Assembly (NCBI GenBank): GCA_937968015.1
Contig: CALBSO010000064.1
Coordinates: 1 to 60,018 of the forward strand
DNA length: 60,018 nt
Direction: 5' to 3'
Origin: an uncultured Thermomicrobia bacterium
GTDB taxonomy: Bacteria > Chloroflexota > Chloroflexia > Thermomicrobiales > JALYUS01
The translations under genes and the position numbers were made by a program. Shown piece by piece: positions 25,951-34,701 of this stretch (position 1 is the first letter of the stretch; each line of letters opens with the position of its first letter). The notes under the pieces are model-generated. The model made no database searches. It had not been told where the DNA came from and saw only the letters and a program-made list of their open reading frames with translations.

Positions 25951-25968
25951 GAACCGCCAAGACGCCAG
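25951..25968 (+). repeat. Solo arm of the CCGCCAAGACGCC palindromic element
   Basis: GAACCGCCAAGACGCCA here is identical to 17 bases of the arms at 42001-42022 and 42092-42113. No matching right arm follows. It again lies at a convergent junction, 4 bases after the anti-sigma stop and just before the flippase stop. Confidence 0.7.
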
Positions 25969-25985
25969 TGAAAGAGATGCGCGCA

Positions 25986-27254
25986 CTACAACAGCGAAGA
26001 CGAAATCGCCCGGTTCTGCACGACGCTCGCCTCGCTGCTTTGAGGTCTACGGCTGGCACGCGCGGTCGCTCGCATACCGAGATACGTCCAATGGATGACG
26101 AGCGGCCCAACGGCAAGCAGTTGAAAGCACAACAATTGGCGGGGATCGCGCACAAACGCCGCGGCGACGCAGAAATAGACGACGACTGTGACGCCGAGGG
26201 CGAATGTGCGTGGCGCGTGGCGCAGCGCAAACGCGAATGTCAGCAGGAGCGTTGCCGCGGCGGTCAGTGATCCGAGTATGGCGTAGCCACGGATTAAGAC
26301 GGTATCGGCCCTTCCCGATGTGCCCGCCAGGAAGTCAACGAGCAGTTGTGGCCGAACCCCCAGGACCAGCCAGGTACCTACCACGAGCAGGAGGCTCGTC
26401 ATCAGGATCGCGTAGAGGCGACGGCGCTGGCCTTTCGCGTCGTCTCGCAGCGTGACCGGGAGCAGGACGATCGCGAGTGGTGCGACGGCATAAATCGGCT
26501 GCCGCCCGAGTGTGATGGCGATCGCGTATTTGCCCGCGTCCGCAGCCGAAAGGAAGAGGCGCGCATAGATGGCGTCGCCGTTGACGATCCATGCGAAGAG
26601 CGCCCAAAGCGCGTAGTGTGAGAGTAACTGCTGGCTGTCCGTCGCGGGTTGCCAGCGAATACCGTGGTACGCACCCAGACCGATCAGGAGCGCGAGTTCG
26701 ATCAGCAACGCGGCGGGGAGCGCGAAGATGAACGCCGATGCCGGCGTGCTGCCACTCATCATCACGACGACCACGATGAGGATGCGGGCGATTGACCAGA
26801 CACCGAGGCCGATTGCAAGCCGCGCAAAGGCGCGGCGCGCCTGCAAACGACCGTGGCCGACCGCGACTACGGCGTGAAGAGGTATCTGCGAGATTGCCGC
26901 GAGCGCCGTCAATGCACCGACACTCCGACCGAGCGTTCCCACGGCAAGGATCATCAGGATCGCCACGCCGCCGATCAATATACCCGGCGGTGCGGGCAGG
27001 AACGTCTGATTCCCGGTGGCGCTCCGTGTGGCGATCACCGGCTGAATCGCCGCGGCAATCGCGTTCGCGACATTGCCGATGCCAAGCGCGAAGACGAACG
27101 TCGCGTATTCGCCGGTACTGAGGCGGTGAAGACCGAGCACCTGGAGCGCGAGACCGAAGACGAAGGTCGTCGCGATCCCTGCGGTAAGCCAGATGGTGCC
27201 CTTGCCCTCATCACCCCAGAGCGGATGGAGCCGTGTCAGCATTGGTCGCAACAA
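25986..27254 (-). CDS. Polysaccharide flippase-like membrane protein
   Basis: A 422-residue polytopic protein of about 11-12 helices, beginning WLTAGIATTFVFGLALQVLG with the pattern of Wzx/PST-type lipid-linked oligosaccharide flippases. A basic tail ends it. It is the last gene of the polysaccharide cluster and overlaps the preceding membrane protein gene by 44 bases. Likely moves the lipid-linked repeat across the membrane; family assignment rests on topology and context. Confidence 0.7.
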   Translation of the reverse strand: MLRPMLTRLHPLWGDEGKGTIWLTAGIATTFVFGLALQVLGLHRLSTGEYATFVFALGIGNVANAIAAAIQPVIATRSATGNQTFLPAPPGILIGGVAILMILAVGTLGRSVGALTALAAISQIPLHAVVAVGHGRLQARRAFARLAIGLGVWSIARILIVVVVMMSGSTPASAFIFALPAALLIELALLIGLGAYHGIRWQPATDSQQLLSHYALWALFAWIVNGDAIYARLFLSAADAGKYAIAITLGRQPIYAVAPLAIVLLPVTLRDDAKGQRRRLYAILMTSLLLVVGTWLVLGVRPQLLVDFLAGTSGRADTVLIRGYAILGSLTAAATLLLTFAFALRHAPRTFALGVTVVVYFCVAAAFVRDPRQLLCFQLLAVGPLVIHWTYLGMRATARASRRPQSSEASVVQNRAISSSLL

Positions 27255-28815
27255 TCATGTACTCCCCATCATCAAAGACGATCTTCAGCGCGGGATCGGT
27301 TTCTGCAGTCCACGCCTGCCAACCGATCCATTCCCATTTTTTGAACACGAGGAACGAGACGCCCGTCTCAGCGGCGAACTGCCGTGCCTGCTTCGTCGTC
27401 CGCTGCTGATCGAAAAACTGATTGGCCAGAGCGGCGTGGTCGCGCTCACCCGGAAACGCCAGGTACTTGAGGTTGCTCCCGACGACGATGTTCGCATGGG
27501 TCAATCCTTCAAACCACCAGCCGACGGGCCATCCACGGGCGCTCTGGCGGATCACGACGAGGCCATGTGTCGGGTGCGCGTTGATCCAGTCCGCAGTGCG
27601 GATCAGCGAGTGATCCGCCACGCGGTAATAAGCGATATCTTCTCCCGCTTTGGCGTCGGAAAGCGGCCAGAGCAACACGGGGACGATGGCGGCAAGCAGG
27701 AGCGGAATGCCGACCCAGGCCGTACCACGGCTGTCAAGCCAGAGCGTGTGCAACGCGCTGCCCATTGCCAGGCTTGCACCGATGAGAATCGGCGGGATCA
27801 AGCGCGGCTCACGCGTGACGGCGAAGAGCGCCAATGGCGCGATCATGAGCGCGGTCTGCACCTTCCACAGCGCAGTGAACCGCTCTTTGTAGGAGATGCC
27901 GATGAACAACAAACCCGTGGTGAACACCGCGAGCCAGAGTGACGGCGCTTCCCGGATGCTCGAATGAATCGCCACCGGGAAGTTCAGCCGACCGATGTTG
28001 ATCGGTGCGCCGTAGCCATCCTGCTTGAGCAACAAGAACGTCGGAATGAAGCACGCCATCCCACACGCTCCGACAAACAGACTGCCGCACGTCCGACGGA
28101 GCACGGCCCCCCATGACGGCTTGGTGGTGAGCCAGATACCCCAGACAACGGCGATGAAGGCGCAGGAAATCGCGAAGTACATATGATGGCTGATCGCCGC
28201 CGCGACCAACGCCGCTGTCGCTCCGAGGAGGTGACGGATCGCTGCGGTCTCCAGGTAGCAGGCAAACGCATACGCGGCCAGCATCCCGAACGCGAGCGCA
28301 TAATTTTGCGGATAGCCCCCGAACGCAACCGTACTGGAGAAGATGCTCGCCAGTCCCACTGTCATAGCGGTGGCGAGCGCGAACCATCGGCTTGTTCCCT
28401 GCCGCGCGACGAAATAGGTTGCGGCCATCACGGCGATGAGCGAGCCGAGACTCACGATACGGGCGACGATCATTAGGTCGGCGACGCGCTGTCCGATGAA
28501 GAGCAACGTCGGGACGAGGGGCGGATACGCGCCCGCAGTGCTTTTCCCGCCATCACCGAACAGCCGGCGGCCGAAGGCGAACCAGTTGCCCGGATCGCAC
28601 CCGCTGACAAACCCGCCGAATTGCTGCCATCGGCGCCCCGCGATCATGCCAAACAGCACTACTGGCCCGAGCCGCATCGTAATCGCCATTACTGCCCCCC
28701 ACACCTTGAGCGCCAGCGAGGGGGCTTGCGATACCAGCATGGGATCAGCGATCTCCGGGTATGACCACGGTACGCGGGAGATTGACACGTTAGTTGATCG
28801 CATGAAGAATCGCAT
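27211..28815 (-). CDS. Polytopic membrane protein, GT-C-like (putative glycosyltransferase or polymerase)
   Basis: A 534-residue protein with about 10 predicted helices, an AGAYPPLVPTLLFIGQRVAD loop and AISHHMYFAI, and a soluble C-terminal domain of about 150 residues (ADWINAHPTHGLVVIRQSAR, ATNADTAPSALG). The architecture resembles GT39/GT-C-type or Wzy-type enzymes, but no certain catalytic Asp pair was identified. The start is uncertain (28815 or 28803) because it overlaps the upstream oxidoreductase gene. Confidence 0.6.
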   Translation of the reverse strand: MRFFMRSTNVSISRVPWSYPEIADPMLVSQAPSLALKVWGAVMAITMRLGPVVLFGMIAGRRWQQFGGFVSGCDPGNWFAFGRRLFGDGGKSTAGAYPPLVPTLLFIGQRVADLMIVARIVSLGSLIAVMAATYFVARQGTSRWFALATAMTVGLASIFSSTVAFGGYPQNYALAFGMLAAYAFACYLETAAIRHLLGATAALVAAAISHHMYFAISCAFIAVVWGIWLTTKPSWGAVLRRTCGSLFVGACGMACFIPTFLLLKQDGYGAPINIGRLNFPVAIHSSIREAPSLWLAVFTTGLLFIGISYKERFTALWKVQTALMIAPLALFAVTREPRLIPPILIGASLAMGSALHTLWLDSRGTAWVGIPLLLAAIVPVLLWPLSDAKAGEDIAYYRVADHSLIRTADWINAHPTHGLVVIRQSARGWPVGWWFEGLTHANIVVGSNLKYLAFPGERDHAALANQFFDQQRTTKQARQFAAETGVSFLVFKKWEWIGWQAWTAETDPALKIVFDDGEYMIVATNADTAPSALG

Positions 28816-29824
28816 CCGTCACGCTCACAACACGCAGGGAGTCGTCAAGCGGGACCGGGCTTGGCGTCTTGTACAGTACAGCGTCAATCACTTTTGAAAT
28901 CAGCGTCTCATGTCCCCAGTATTGTTTGCGCGCCGCCAGTTGGGCGCCGCTCTTCGCGAAACCCCCAAGATGTTGTGCGCCGACGGAGAGCGAGGTTTTG
29001 AGAATGTCCTTCGCGTGGTGCGCGCCATCGGACCCCAACACGATGCTGATGTCACGGAAGAGATCCGCCATGAGAACACGGTGCTCGCAGACGACAATCA
29101 GATGCCACTCGGATATGGGCGTCTCGAACGTCATGGTAACGGTAGCGGGGGCAACGGCAGACGTGAGCACCGCGTGAACTGACCGCAGGGGCTGCTCCGC
29201 GCCGGGGGCGGTCGCCGTGGCGGTCGCGCTTACCAGTTGCAGATCACCGAGCAGGCCGGCGATTAGATAGAGTAAATGCGGAGACTCGTCGAAGAATAAC
29301 CCACCCGGCAGGGTGCCGTACCAACTGGGCAAGCGCCGTCGGGGGCTGCTCGCCTGTAGTCCAAGCACGAATTGAATCTGGCCCGCTTCGCCACTGTCGA
29401 GCACCTGGCGGAGGCGTTGCATCGAGCGGCTATAGAGAAAGTTATGCGAGATGCACAGCAGGTTGCCGCTCTCGGTGGCGACGCGTGCAATCGCGTGTGC
29501 ATCTTCGCTCGTCATCGCCATCGGCTTTTCCATGAAGACGTTGCAGCCGGCGGTGAGCGCGGCGATAGCCTCGTCCCGATGGGCGAACGGCGGAGTACAG
29601 ATGCTCACCAGGTCAAGGCCCTGGGCGAAGAAATCCGTCAGTGAGTCCGTCGCAAAGCCGATACCGCGCGCGTTGGCGAATGCTTCCGCTCGCTGCTGTC
29701 GCTGATCGCAGACCGCGACGACCTCCGTTTCTTTTCGCTTTTGATAGATAGGGAAGTGCCGTGCCCCCGCGACCCATCCGGTGCCGAGAATACCGACACG
29801 CAGGGCACGTTCAGGAGGATGCAT
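28790..29824 (-). CDS. Gfo/Idh/MocA-family oxidoreductase
   Basis: A 344-residue protein. N-terminal Rossmann motif RVGILGTGWVAGARHFPIYQ and the active-site region MEKPMAMTSEDAHAIA (EKP motif), then a C-terminal alpha/beta sheet domain. Typically an NAD(P)-dependent sugar or nucleotide-sugar dehydrogenase, which fits the cluster. Start MHPPERALRVG (29824) overlaps the upstream glycosyltransferase end by 14 bases; an upstream ATG at 29890 is less likely. Confidence 0.87.
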   Translation of the reverse strand: MHPPERALRVGILGTGWVAGARHFPIYQKRKETEVVAVCDQRQQRAEAFANARGIGFATDSLTDFFAQGLDLVSICTPPFAHRDEAIAALTAGCNVFMEKPMAMTSEDAHAIARVATESGNLLCISHNFLYSRSMQRLRQVLDSGEAGQIQFVLGLQASSPRRRLPSWYGTLPGGLFFDESPHLLYLIAGLLGDLQLVSATATATAPGAEQPLRSVHAVLTSAVAPATVTMTFETPISEWHLIVVCEHRVLMADLFRDISIVLGSDGAHHAKDILKTSLSVGAQHLGGFAKSGAQLAARKQYWGHETLISKVIDAVLYKTPSPVPLDDSLRVVSVTDAILHAIN

Positions 29825-31019
29825 GGATGATCTCCTCTCCGCTCCGTACGGGGACAGACCGGGCGCGGCCACGCCCGACACGCGAATCACGCAATGACCG
29901 TGTCATCTCTGTCGCGGTCATTGCCGCGACGCTCGACCAATCGTACAGAAGCGCGCGCCGTCGCGCGTTCGTGCCGAGCCTCGTTCGCATCTCCGCGTCC
30001 GGCAGCAGCCGGGCGAGCGCGCGCGCTACGTCCGCAACGGAACCCGGCGCGGTGATAATCCCGTCACGATCATTGCGGATCAGTTGCCGTGTGCCGCTGA
30101 CATCGGAGGCGACCACCGGCAATCCGGCGGCCATCGCCTCCAGAACTGCGAGCGACATCCCCTCGGTGAGTGAGGGGCGAACGAAAATATCCGCCTCGGC
30201 AAGGAGCGCCGCGACATTGTCGCAGCGGCCGCGGAACTCCACGACATCGTCCAGATTCAATCGCGTGGCTTGTTGGCGCAAGGTTTGCTCCATCGGACCA
30301 TCACCGGCGAAGACCAGCCGCAGCGGGATGCCGCGCTCGCGCACCGCCGCCGCGGCATCGAGCAGGTAATGCGGCCCCTTATTGAAGATCAGCCGCCCGA
30401 CACAGAGCACCGTTGGCACGGGGGCGGGAACGCGACAACGCGGCGCAAACCGGGCCGTGTCCACGCCATTCGGCACGACGACCAGTTTCGCGCCCTCCGC
30501 GCCAAGCGCACGCGCATGTTGGCGGACATCCTCGCTGACACAAATGATGCGCGAGGCGGCGGCAAGGAGTGTACGACCGATTGTCCGCTCATAGAGTTGT
30601 GACATCGTTCGGTATGGCTGCGGGAGCGCATCGAGCGCGCCGAGATGGAGGGTCAGGATCAGCGGAACGCGAGAGCGTCCGGCGACGGCAGCCGCGACGA
30701 GCGACGTATGATAGAAGAGTGTATGAGCATGAATAATGTCGGGCTGAAAGTGTCGCGCGGTGCGGAGCGCCGTCGCCCAAACATCCACGGAGGCGGATAT
30801 CTGCGCGCCGGTGAGCGACTCGAGCGGCAGTCGCCGTGCCCGCACGAGCCGCACACCGTCATACTCCTCCTCACGCGGCAACCGCTTGCTCGCAAGAGTG
30901 ATAAGGCGGATATCGGCGCCAGTGTGGGCAACCAGCCGGGGATAGATTTCTGACAGCGTCCGTTCGACGCCGCCGCTTCCCTCCATCCAGTCCACGTCAC
31001 AAAAGGCGAGCACTTTCAT
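29811..31019 (-). CDS. Glycosyltransferase family 4
   Basis: A 402-residue GT-B enzyme. N-terminal GSGGVERTLSEIYPRL and DIIHAHTLFYHTSLVAAA, C-terminal LCVGRLIFNKGPHYLLDAAA, then VFAGDGPMEQTL and RPSLTEGMSLAVLEAMAAGL with the donor-binding E-x7-E. It transfers a sugar from a nucleotide donor, probably in assembly of the lipid-linked repeat unit. It overlaps the neighbouring genes on both sides, so it belongs to one polycistronic unit. Confidence 0.93.
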   Translation of the reverse strand: MKVLAFCDVDWMEGSGGVERTLSEIYPRLVAHTGADIRLITLASKRLPREEEYDGVRLVRARRLPLESLTGAQISASVDVWATALRTARHFQPDIIHAHTLFYHTSLVAAAVAGRSRVPLILTLHLGALDALPQPYRTMSQLYERTIGRTLLAAASRIICVSEDVRQHARALGAEGAKLVVVPNGVDTARFAPRCRVPAPVPTVLCVGRLIFNKGPHYLLDAAAAVRERGIPLRLVFAGDGPMEQTLRQQATRLNLDDVVEFRGRCDNVAALLAEADIFVRPSLTEGMSLAVLEAMAAGLPVVASDVSGTRQLIRNDRDGIITAPGSVADVARALARLLPDAEMRTRLGTNARRRALLYDWSSVAAMTATEMTRSLRDSRVGRGRARSVPVRSGEEIIHASS

Positions 31020-32272
31020 GACTTGGTTACTCCCACGGATAGGGTGATGAGGTCGCTGTCGAGCAAACTCTCGCCATGAACCGCCACCGCCTTGACCTCA
31101 ATGGTGTACGCACCGGGTGGTATCTCCGGTGGCAGAAAAACCGATGTCGCGTCGCATGAGCCGCCTTCACCGTGGGTAACTTCCTGACCACCGACCAGCA
31201 GGAGCCGCCAGTACGTGCGGCAAGTTGTTCCCGCGACACCCCCCGTAACGCTGAGGTTCAGCCGGTTCACATCACCGGCCTTCAGATCGGGGAGCGGCGC
31301 GGCGACGGAGAGACGGTAGATACCTGCCTGCCCCGCCTGTCTCAGGTAGGGAGAGATTTCGGTCTGCTTGATCGCGGCGGGATAGAGCGCGCGCTGCGGC
31401 TGGCTGCCTGGAACGCCGCTGTCAATGACGAACTGTATATCGTACGTTCCGACGGGGATCGCCAGGGTATCTTCCAGCCGGGCAACGACTGCATCCGTTG
31501 TTTCGGAGCCAAACGCGAGCGGCTGGCTTATCCCAACGTATACGGGCGTGCCATCAGGGCGCCCAGCGGGAAAGAGTTGCCACGACAGCGTTGCTTGATG
31601 CACACCAGCCGCGCCGGACGCTTTGACAACCGCCGTGAGGTGCGCGTGGTCGTACGTCACCTCGATGCTCTGAAAACTAGCCACCGCGTCACCGTTGAAC
31701 TGGTGAAAGGGCGTCGTCTCTCCATTGATGGTGAGCGGCGTGAGGCCGAGGTCACCGCCGAGCGCATGGACCCATCCGTTCCCTGCCGGTTTGTGGAACC
31801 AGGCAGTCAGTTGGTACACACCGTCCGGAATTGCGAGCGGCTCCAACCAGTGAAAGGCCGTCGGCTGACCTGCCGGGAGATCCTGGATAATCTCGCTGGA
31901 TTTGTAACTGTAGTGGTTCCATGGCTCGATCGCGCCGGGCGCCGCGAGGAAGAACCAGCCACGCAACCGCTGGTCGGTCACACTGGTGACCGACGTGACC
32001 ACATCAATCTGGCTATTACCGACGGTCACCACGGGAGTCGTGGCCTGGATCGGCCCCGTGGGGTGAGACTCACCGTTCGTTGGCCACCCGAGTTCCCAGG
32101 CCACCACCGCCACAATGAGGGCAACGACGAACGTCACAATGATCGGGATCACGCTTGCGCCGCGGCGCTTCCGCATCTGCGTGGATGGGTCAGCGGCCCC
32201 TTGCCGCGGCATCGCGACATCGCTTCGGTATGATGGCTTTGGGCGCGGGAAAGCCAACCCAAACACGCTCAT
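31016..32272 (-). CDS. Membrane-anchored extracellular beta-rich protein, unknown function
   Basis: A 418-residue protein with a basic cytoplasmic lead, one helix (SVIPIIVTFVVALIVAVVAW, about residues 39-58) and a long extracytoplasmic part rich in Thr, Gly and Pro with Ig/FN-like strands (GRSLPDLKAGDVN type turns, PPEIPPGAYTIEVKAVAV). A GGAGG 7 bases before ATG 32272 fixes the start. It overlaps the GT4 gene by 4 bases. It may be a matrix or glycan-binding component of the cluster. Confidence 0.65.
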   Translation of the reverse strand: MSVFGLAFPRPKPSYRSDVAMPRQGAADPSTQMRKRRGASVIPIIVTFVVALIVAVVAWELGWPTNGESHPTGPIQATTPVVTVGNSQIDVVTSVTSVTDQRLRGWFFLAAPGAIEPWNHYSYKSSEIIQDLPAGQPTAFHWLEPLAIPDGVYQLTAWFHKPAGNGWVHALGGDLGLTPLTINGETTPFHQFNGDAVASFQSIEVTYDHAHLTAVVKASGAAGVHQATLSWQLFPAGRPDGTPVYVGISQPLAFGSETTDAVVARLEDTLAIPVGTYDIQFVIDSGVPGSQPQRALYPAAIKQTEISPYLRQAGQAGIYRLSVAAPLPDLKAGDVNRLNLSVTGGVAGTTCRTYWRLLLVGGQEVTHGEGGSCDATSVFLPPEIPPGAYTIEVKAVAVHGESLLDSDLITLSVGVTKS

Positions 32273-32314
32273 TGGAATACCTCCGGCGCCTCACGTTCCT
32301 GAGGCGGGCTTGCG

Positions 32315-32806
32315 CTACAAAACGATGATGAACTCGTCAACGAGGGCGTCGTTGATGTACAGGAAGTACGTCCCCTGATCGAGTGGGTTCGACACCTGCG
32401 CGTCGAAGTTCCCGGTCGTCGGGTCCACCGGCACGGTGATGCGTGTCGGATCACCGGTGACGCTCACCGCGTTGAGATCGCTGAGGTCCGTCACGGCAGT
32501 GCTCGATGTCACCTGTTGTTTGTTGACGATCGAGATGGTTGCCGAAGTCACACCCGGCGCCAGTTGGCCCTTGAACTGCGGTGTCGCCGTGTGAATGATG
32601 GGCGCTTGACCATCGCTGACCGTGCTGCTGGTTGCCCCGCTGCTGTCCTGGATGCTGACTGAATGCACGTTCGCGGGCAGGGTAATGCCATAGAGACGTG
32701 CATCAACAGACGAATGCGTGAACCATAGCGTCCCGCCTGCGAACGCGAGCGCGAAGGTGACGGCGCCGAGGATGTACCAGCTGAGAAGACGACGTGACGT
32801 GTTCAT
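32315..32806 (-). CDS. Secreted/membrane-anchored small beta protein, unknown function
   Basis: A 163-residue protein. Basic start, one hydrophobic segment (WYILGAVTFALAFAGGTLWF) and a Ser/Thr/Val-rich exported domain ending FLYINDALVDEFIIVL. AAAGGAGA just before ATG 32806 fixes the start. It lies between GT2 and the 418-residue exported protein in the same orientation. No family recognised; possibly a structural or assembly protein of the polymer. Confidence 0.65.
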   Translation of the reverse strand: MNTSRRLLSWYILGAVTFALAFAGGTLWFTHSSVDARLYGITLPANVHSVSIQDSSGATSSTVSDGQAPIIHTATPQFKGQLAPGVTSATISIVNKQQVTSSTAVTDLSDLNAVSVTGDPTRITVPVDPTTGNFDAQVSNPLDQGTYFLYINDALVDEFIIVL

Positions 32807-32898
32807 GACTTTCTCCTTTGAATGCGAATTGCCAAACAAACCGGACATTCGGGGTTGGCATCGTGCCGCCGCGCCCGTGCCGGGGGCGCGGCGATCGT

Positions 32899-34110
32899 TT
32901 ACAACCCCACGGACTCACGCGCGTAATCAGTGGCAAAGACGATTGCGAGGCCGCTAATGCCAATCACGATGAGGCTCTGTGCGACCCCCGCGAGTTCCAG
33001 GAACGAGAGGCCGGAAAGCGTCCTCTGCCCCATCGTGAGGGCCACGTCGAGCGCAACGCCAAGGACCGCGGCGGCAACGAATGACATCATCAGGCGGTTG
33101 ACCGCTCCCTCACGACCGAGGAATGCGACTCGGTTCCGGAAGAGTTTGGGAGCGAGCGGCGAGCGATATGTGGCGATGCCGCCGAGAATGACCGCCTGCG
33201 CGCCGAGCATGAGCAGGATCGGGCCGAGAAAGGCGGAAAGCCCATGCAGCCCCGCCATGCCGATTGGCGCGAGCACCGAAGCGCATGTGAGCAGCACGCC
33301 GAGCAGCATCGCGAAGAAGCCGGGCAGCATCAGCGTCAGGTGCGGACTGAGCAACAACAGCAGCCGGATGTGACGCCACCCGTCGGCAAACGTGTTCAGT
33401 TTGCTCTCCCCGACCCGTTTGCGGTAATCACACGGCACCTCTTCCAGTGTGAGACCTTGCCGGGCGGCTTTCAGCAGCATTTCCGAGGCGTATTCCATGC
33501 CAGGCGCCTTGAGATCAATATCGAGGATCGCCTGCCGCCAGAATGCCCGGTATCCGGACTGGCTGTCCGAGAGCCGGGTGGTCGTCAGCAGTTGCAGGAC
33601 ACGGGTGATGACCGGGGTGCCGATATAGCGATGCGTGAACGGCATTGCGTCTTTGGCAATCACTCCGTGCAACCGGCTGCCAACCACCATATCCGCTCCG
33701 TCCGCCAATGGGGCCAACAGATTCCCCATGTTCTCGAGGTCGTATGTCTCGTCCGCGTCGGCCATCACAATGACATTCCCCTGTGCCGCGTTGATACCGG
33801 CGATATGCGCGGCGCCGTATCCCCTCACGGTTTCGTGAATGACCCGCGCCCCCGCGGCTTCGGCGCGTTCGACGCTACGATCCGTCGAACCATTGTCAAC
33901 AACAATAACCTCACCCTCGCAGCCCGCTCGCCTCAGGCCGAGGAACGCTTCCGCGACGGTTGCACCGACCGCCTCTTCTTCGTTCAAACAGGGAAGAACG
34001 ACCGAGACGAAGTCAATCCGCCGATTGTGCATCGGTCGGCTGACGGCACGCACACCTGCGTATGCTTGACTGATCGGTTCACGCACCAGTGGGAAACTTT
34101 GCATTGCCAT
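32899..34110 (-). CDS. Glycosyltransferase family 2 (polyprenol-phosphate glycosyltransferase type)
   Basis: A 403-residue protein. GT-A domain: VSVVLPCLNEEEAVGATV, EVIVVDNGSTDRSVERA, VIVMADADETYDLENM (DxD-like), GSRLHG and SDSQSGYRAFWRQA. Several C-terminal helices (e.g. MLPGFFAMLLGVLLTCASVL) anchor it. This layout fits DPM1/GtrB-like enzymes that charge undecaprenyl phosphate. First gene of the cluster, downstream of the c-di-GMP riboswitch. An ATG two codons in (34104) has better spacing from AAGGG. Confidence 0.92.
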   Translation of the reverse strand: MAMQSFPLVREPISQAYAGVRAVSRPMHNRRIDFVSVVLPCLNEEEAVGATVAEAFLGLRRAGCEGEVIVVDNGSTDRSVERAEAAGARVIHETVRGYGAAHIAGINAAQGNVIVMADADETYDLENMGNLLAPLADGADMVVGSRLHGVIAKDAMPFTHRYIGTPVITRVLQLLTTTRLSDSQSGYRAFWRQAILDIDLKAPGMEYASEMLLKAARQGLTLEEVPCDYRKRVGESKLNTFADGWRHIRLLLLLSPHLTLMLPGFFAMLLGVLLTCASVLAPIGMAGLHGLSAFLGPILLMLGAQAVILGGIATYRSPLAPKLFRNRVAFLGREGAVNRLMMSFVAAAVLGVALDVALTMGQRTLSGLSFLELAGVAQSLIVIGISGLAIVFATDYARESVGL

Positions 34111-34167
34111 CCCTTACACCTCCCTACCCACGCGATGTTGAATGCCATCCTCGTACTTCCCCAATAC

Positions 34168-34188
34168 AAAAACCCCCTCTCGGGGGTT
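34168..34188 (-). terminator. Riboswitch expression-platform terminator
   Basis: Minus strand AACCCCC-GAGA-GGGGGTT followed by TTT: a 7-bp GC-rich stem, GNRA loop and T-run, 58 bases before the GT2 ATG. Its 5' side lies within GGCAACCC (34184-34191), the exact complement of GGGTTGCC (34237-34244) at the aptamer end, so terminator and antiterminator are mutually exclusive. Confidence 0.88.
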
Positions 34189-34236
34189 GCCATCGTCTTG
34201 CGCCTCAGCGCAATCTGCTCGTACAGGAGCAGTGCT

Positions 34237-34299
34237 GGCAACCCGGCGGTCTCTCTCGAGATCCGTGGCTTTGCGTCCCCGCCTCACGACGGGTTTGCC
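34237..34299 (-). promoter_or_regulatory. Cyclic-di-GMP-I (GEMM-I) riboswitch aptamer
   Basis: Conserved blocks in order on the minus strand: GGCAAACC (34292-34299), hairpin CCCGTC-GTGA-GGCGGG with a GNRA tetraloop, GGGACGCAAAGCC (34267-34279), a second hairpin capped by GAGA, and GGGTTGCC (34237-34244). GGCAA and TTGCC close P1. GGCAAACC, GACGCAAAGCC and GGUURCC are the hallmark segments of Rfam RF01051. Between aptamer and terminator, CTGCTC/GAGCAG and TTGCGC/GCGCAA form two linker hairpins (34198-34232). It controls the polysaccharide cluster starting at GT2. Confidence 0.92.
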
Positions 34300-34701
34300 G
34301 CGTATTTACCGGGGCATCTCCACTGCCCTTCTACTCCTATAACGAAGATGCAAGGAAAATGTGACGCCCAGTTTACAAATACAGTAAATACGTAAATTGG
34401 CCTCGTGTCATTCCTGTCCTGCGGCGATTATGAATATTGCTGACACTCAGCGCGGCGCGGTGCGTACACATGCAGATATCGCATCAACAATGGCGCGGGA
34501 GAGATGATCTTTCTGACCAGTTCGTCAGTTGCATCCTGTCCAGACGTAGCCAAAGTGATCGTTCCACACCCTATACCTAAGAGCGGGGCGTGATCGCACG
34601 ACCTCAATGCTTTCGGGGGCACTTGCCGCACGCCAATCACGGTATTCGGCTGCGCCATTCAGCCAGACGCGACGTCCAGAGCGACGCGAAGGAGCGAAAA
34701 G
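34300..34701. other. Divergent intergenic region, riboswitch transcript / glycoside hydrolase
   Basis: About 400 bases. The part near 34336-34410 is AT-richer than its surroundings and holds the promoter of the riboswitch transcript, but I cannot pick a convincing -35/-10 pair (TATAGG at 34336-34341 on the minus strand is a candidate -10). A short inverted motif TTTAC/GTAAA lies near 34370-34390. Nothing recognisable otherwise, and no second aptamer on the plus strand. Confidence 0.4.
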
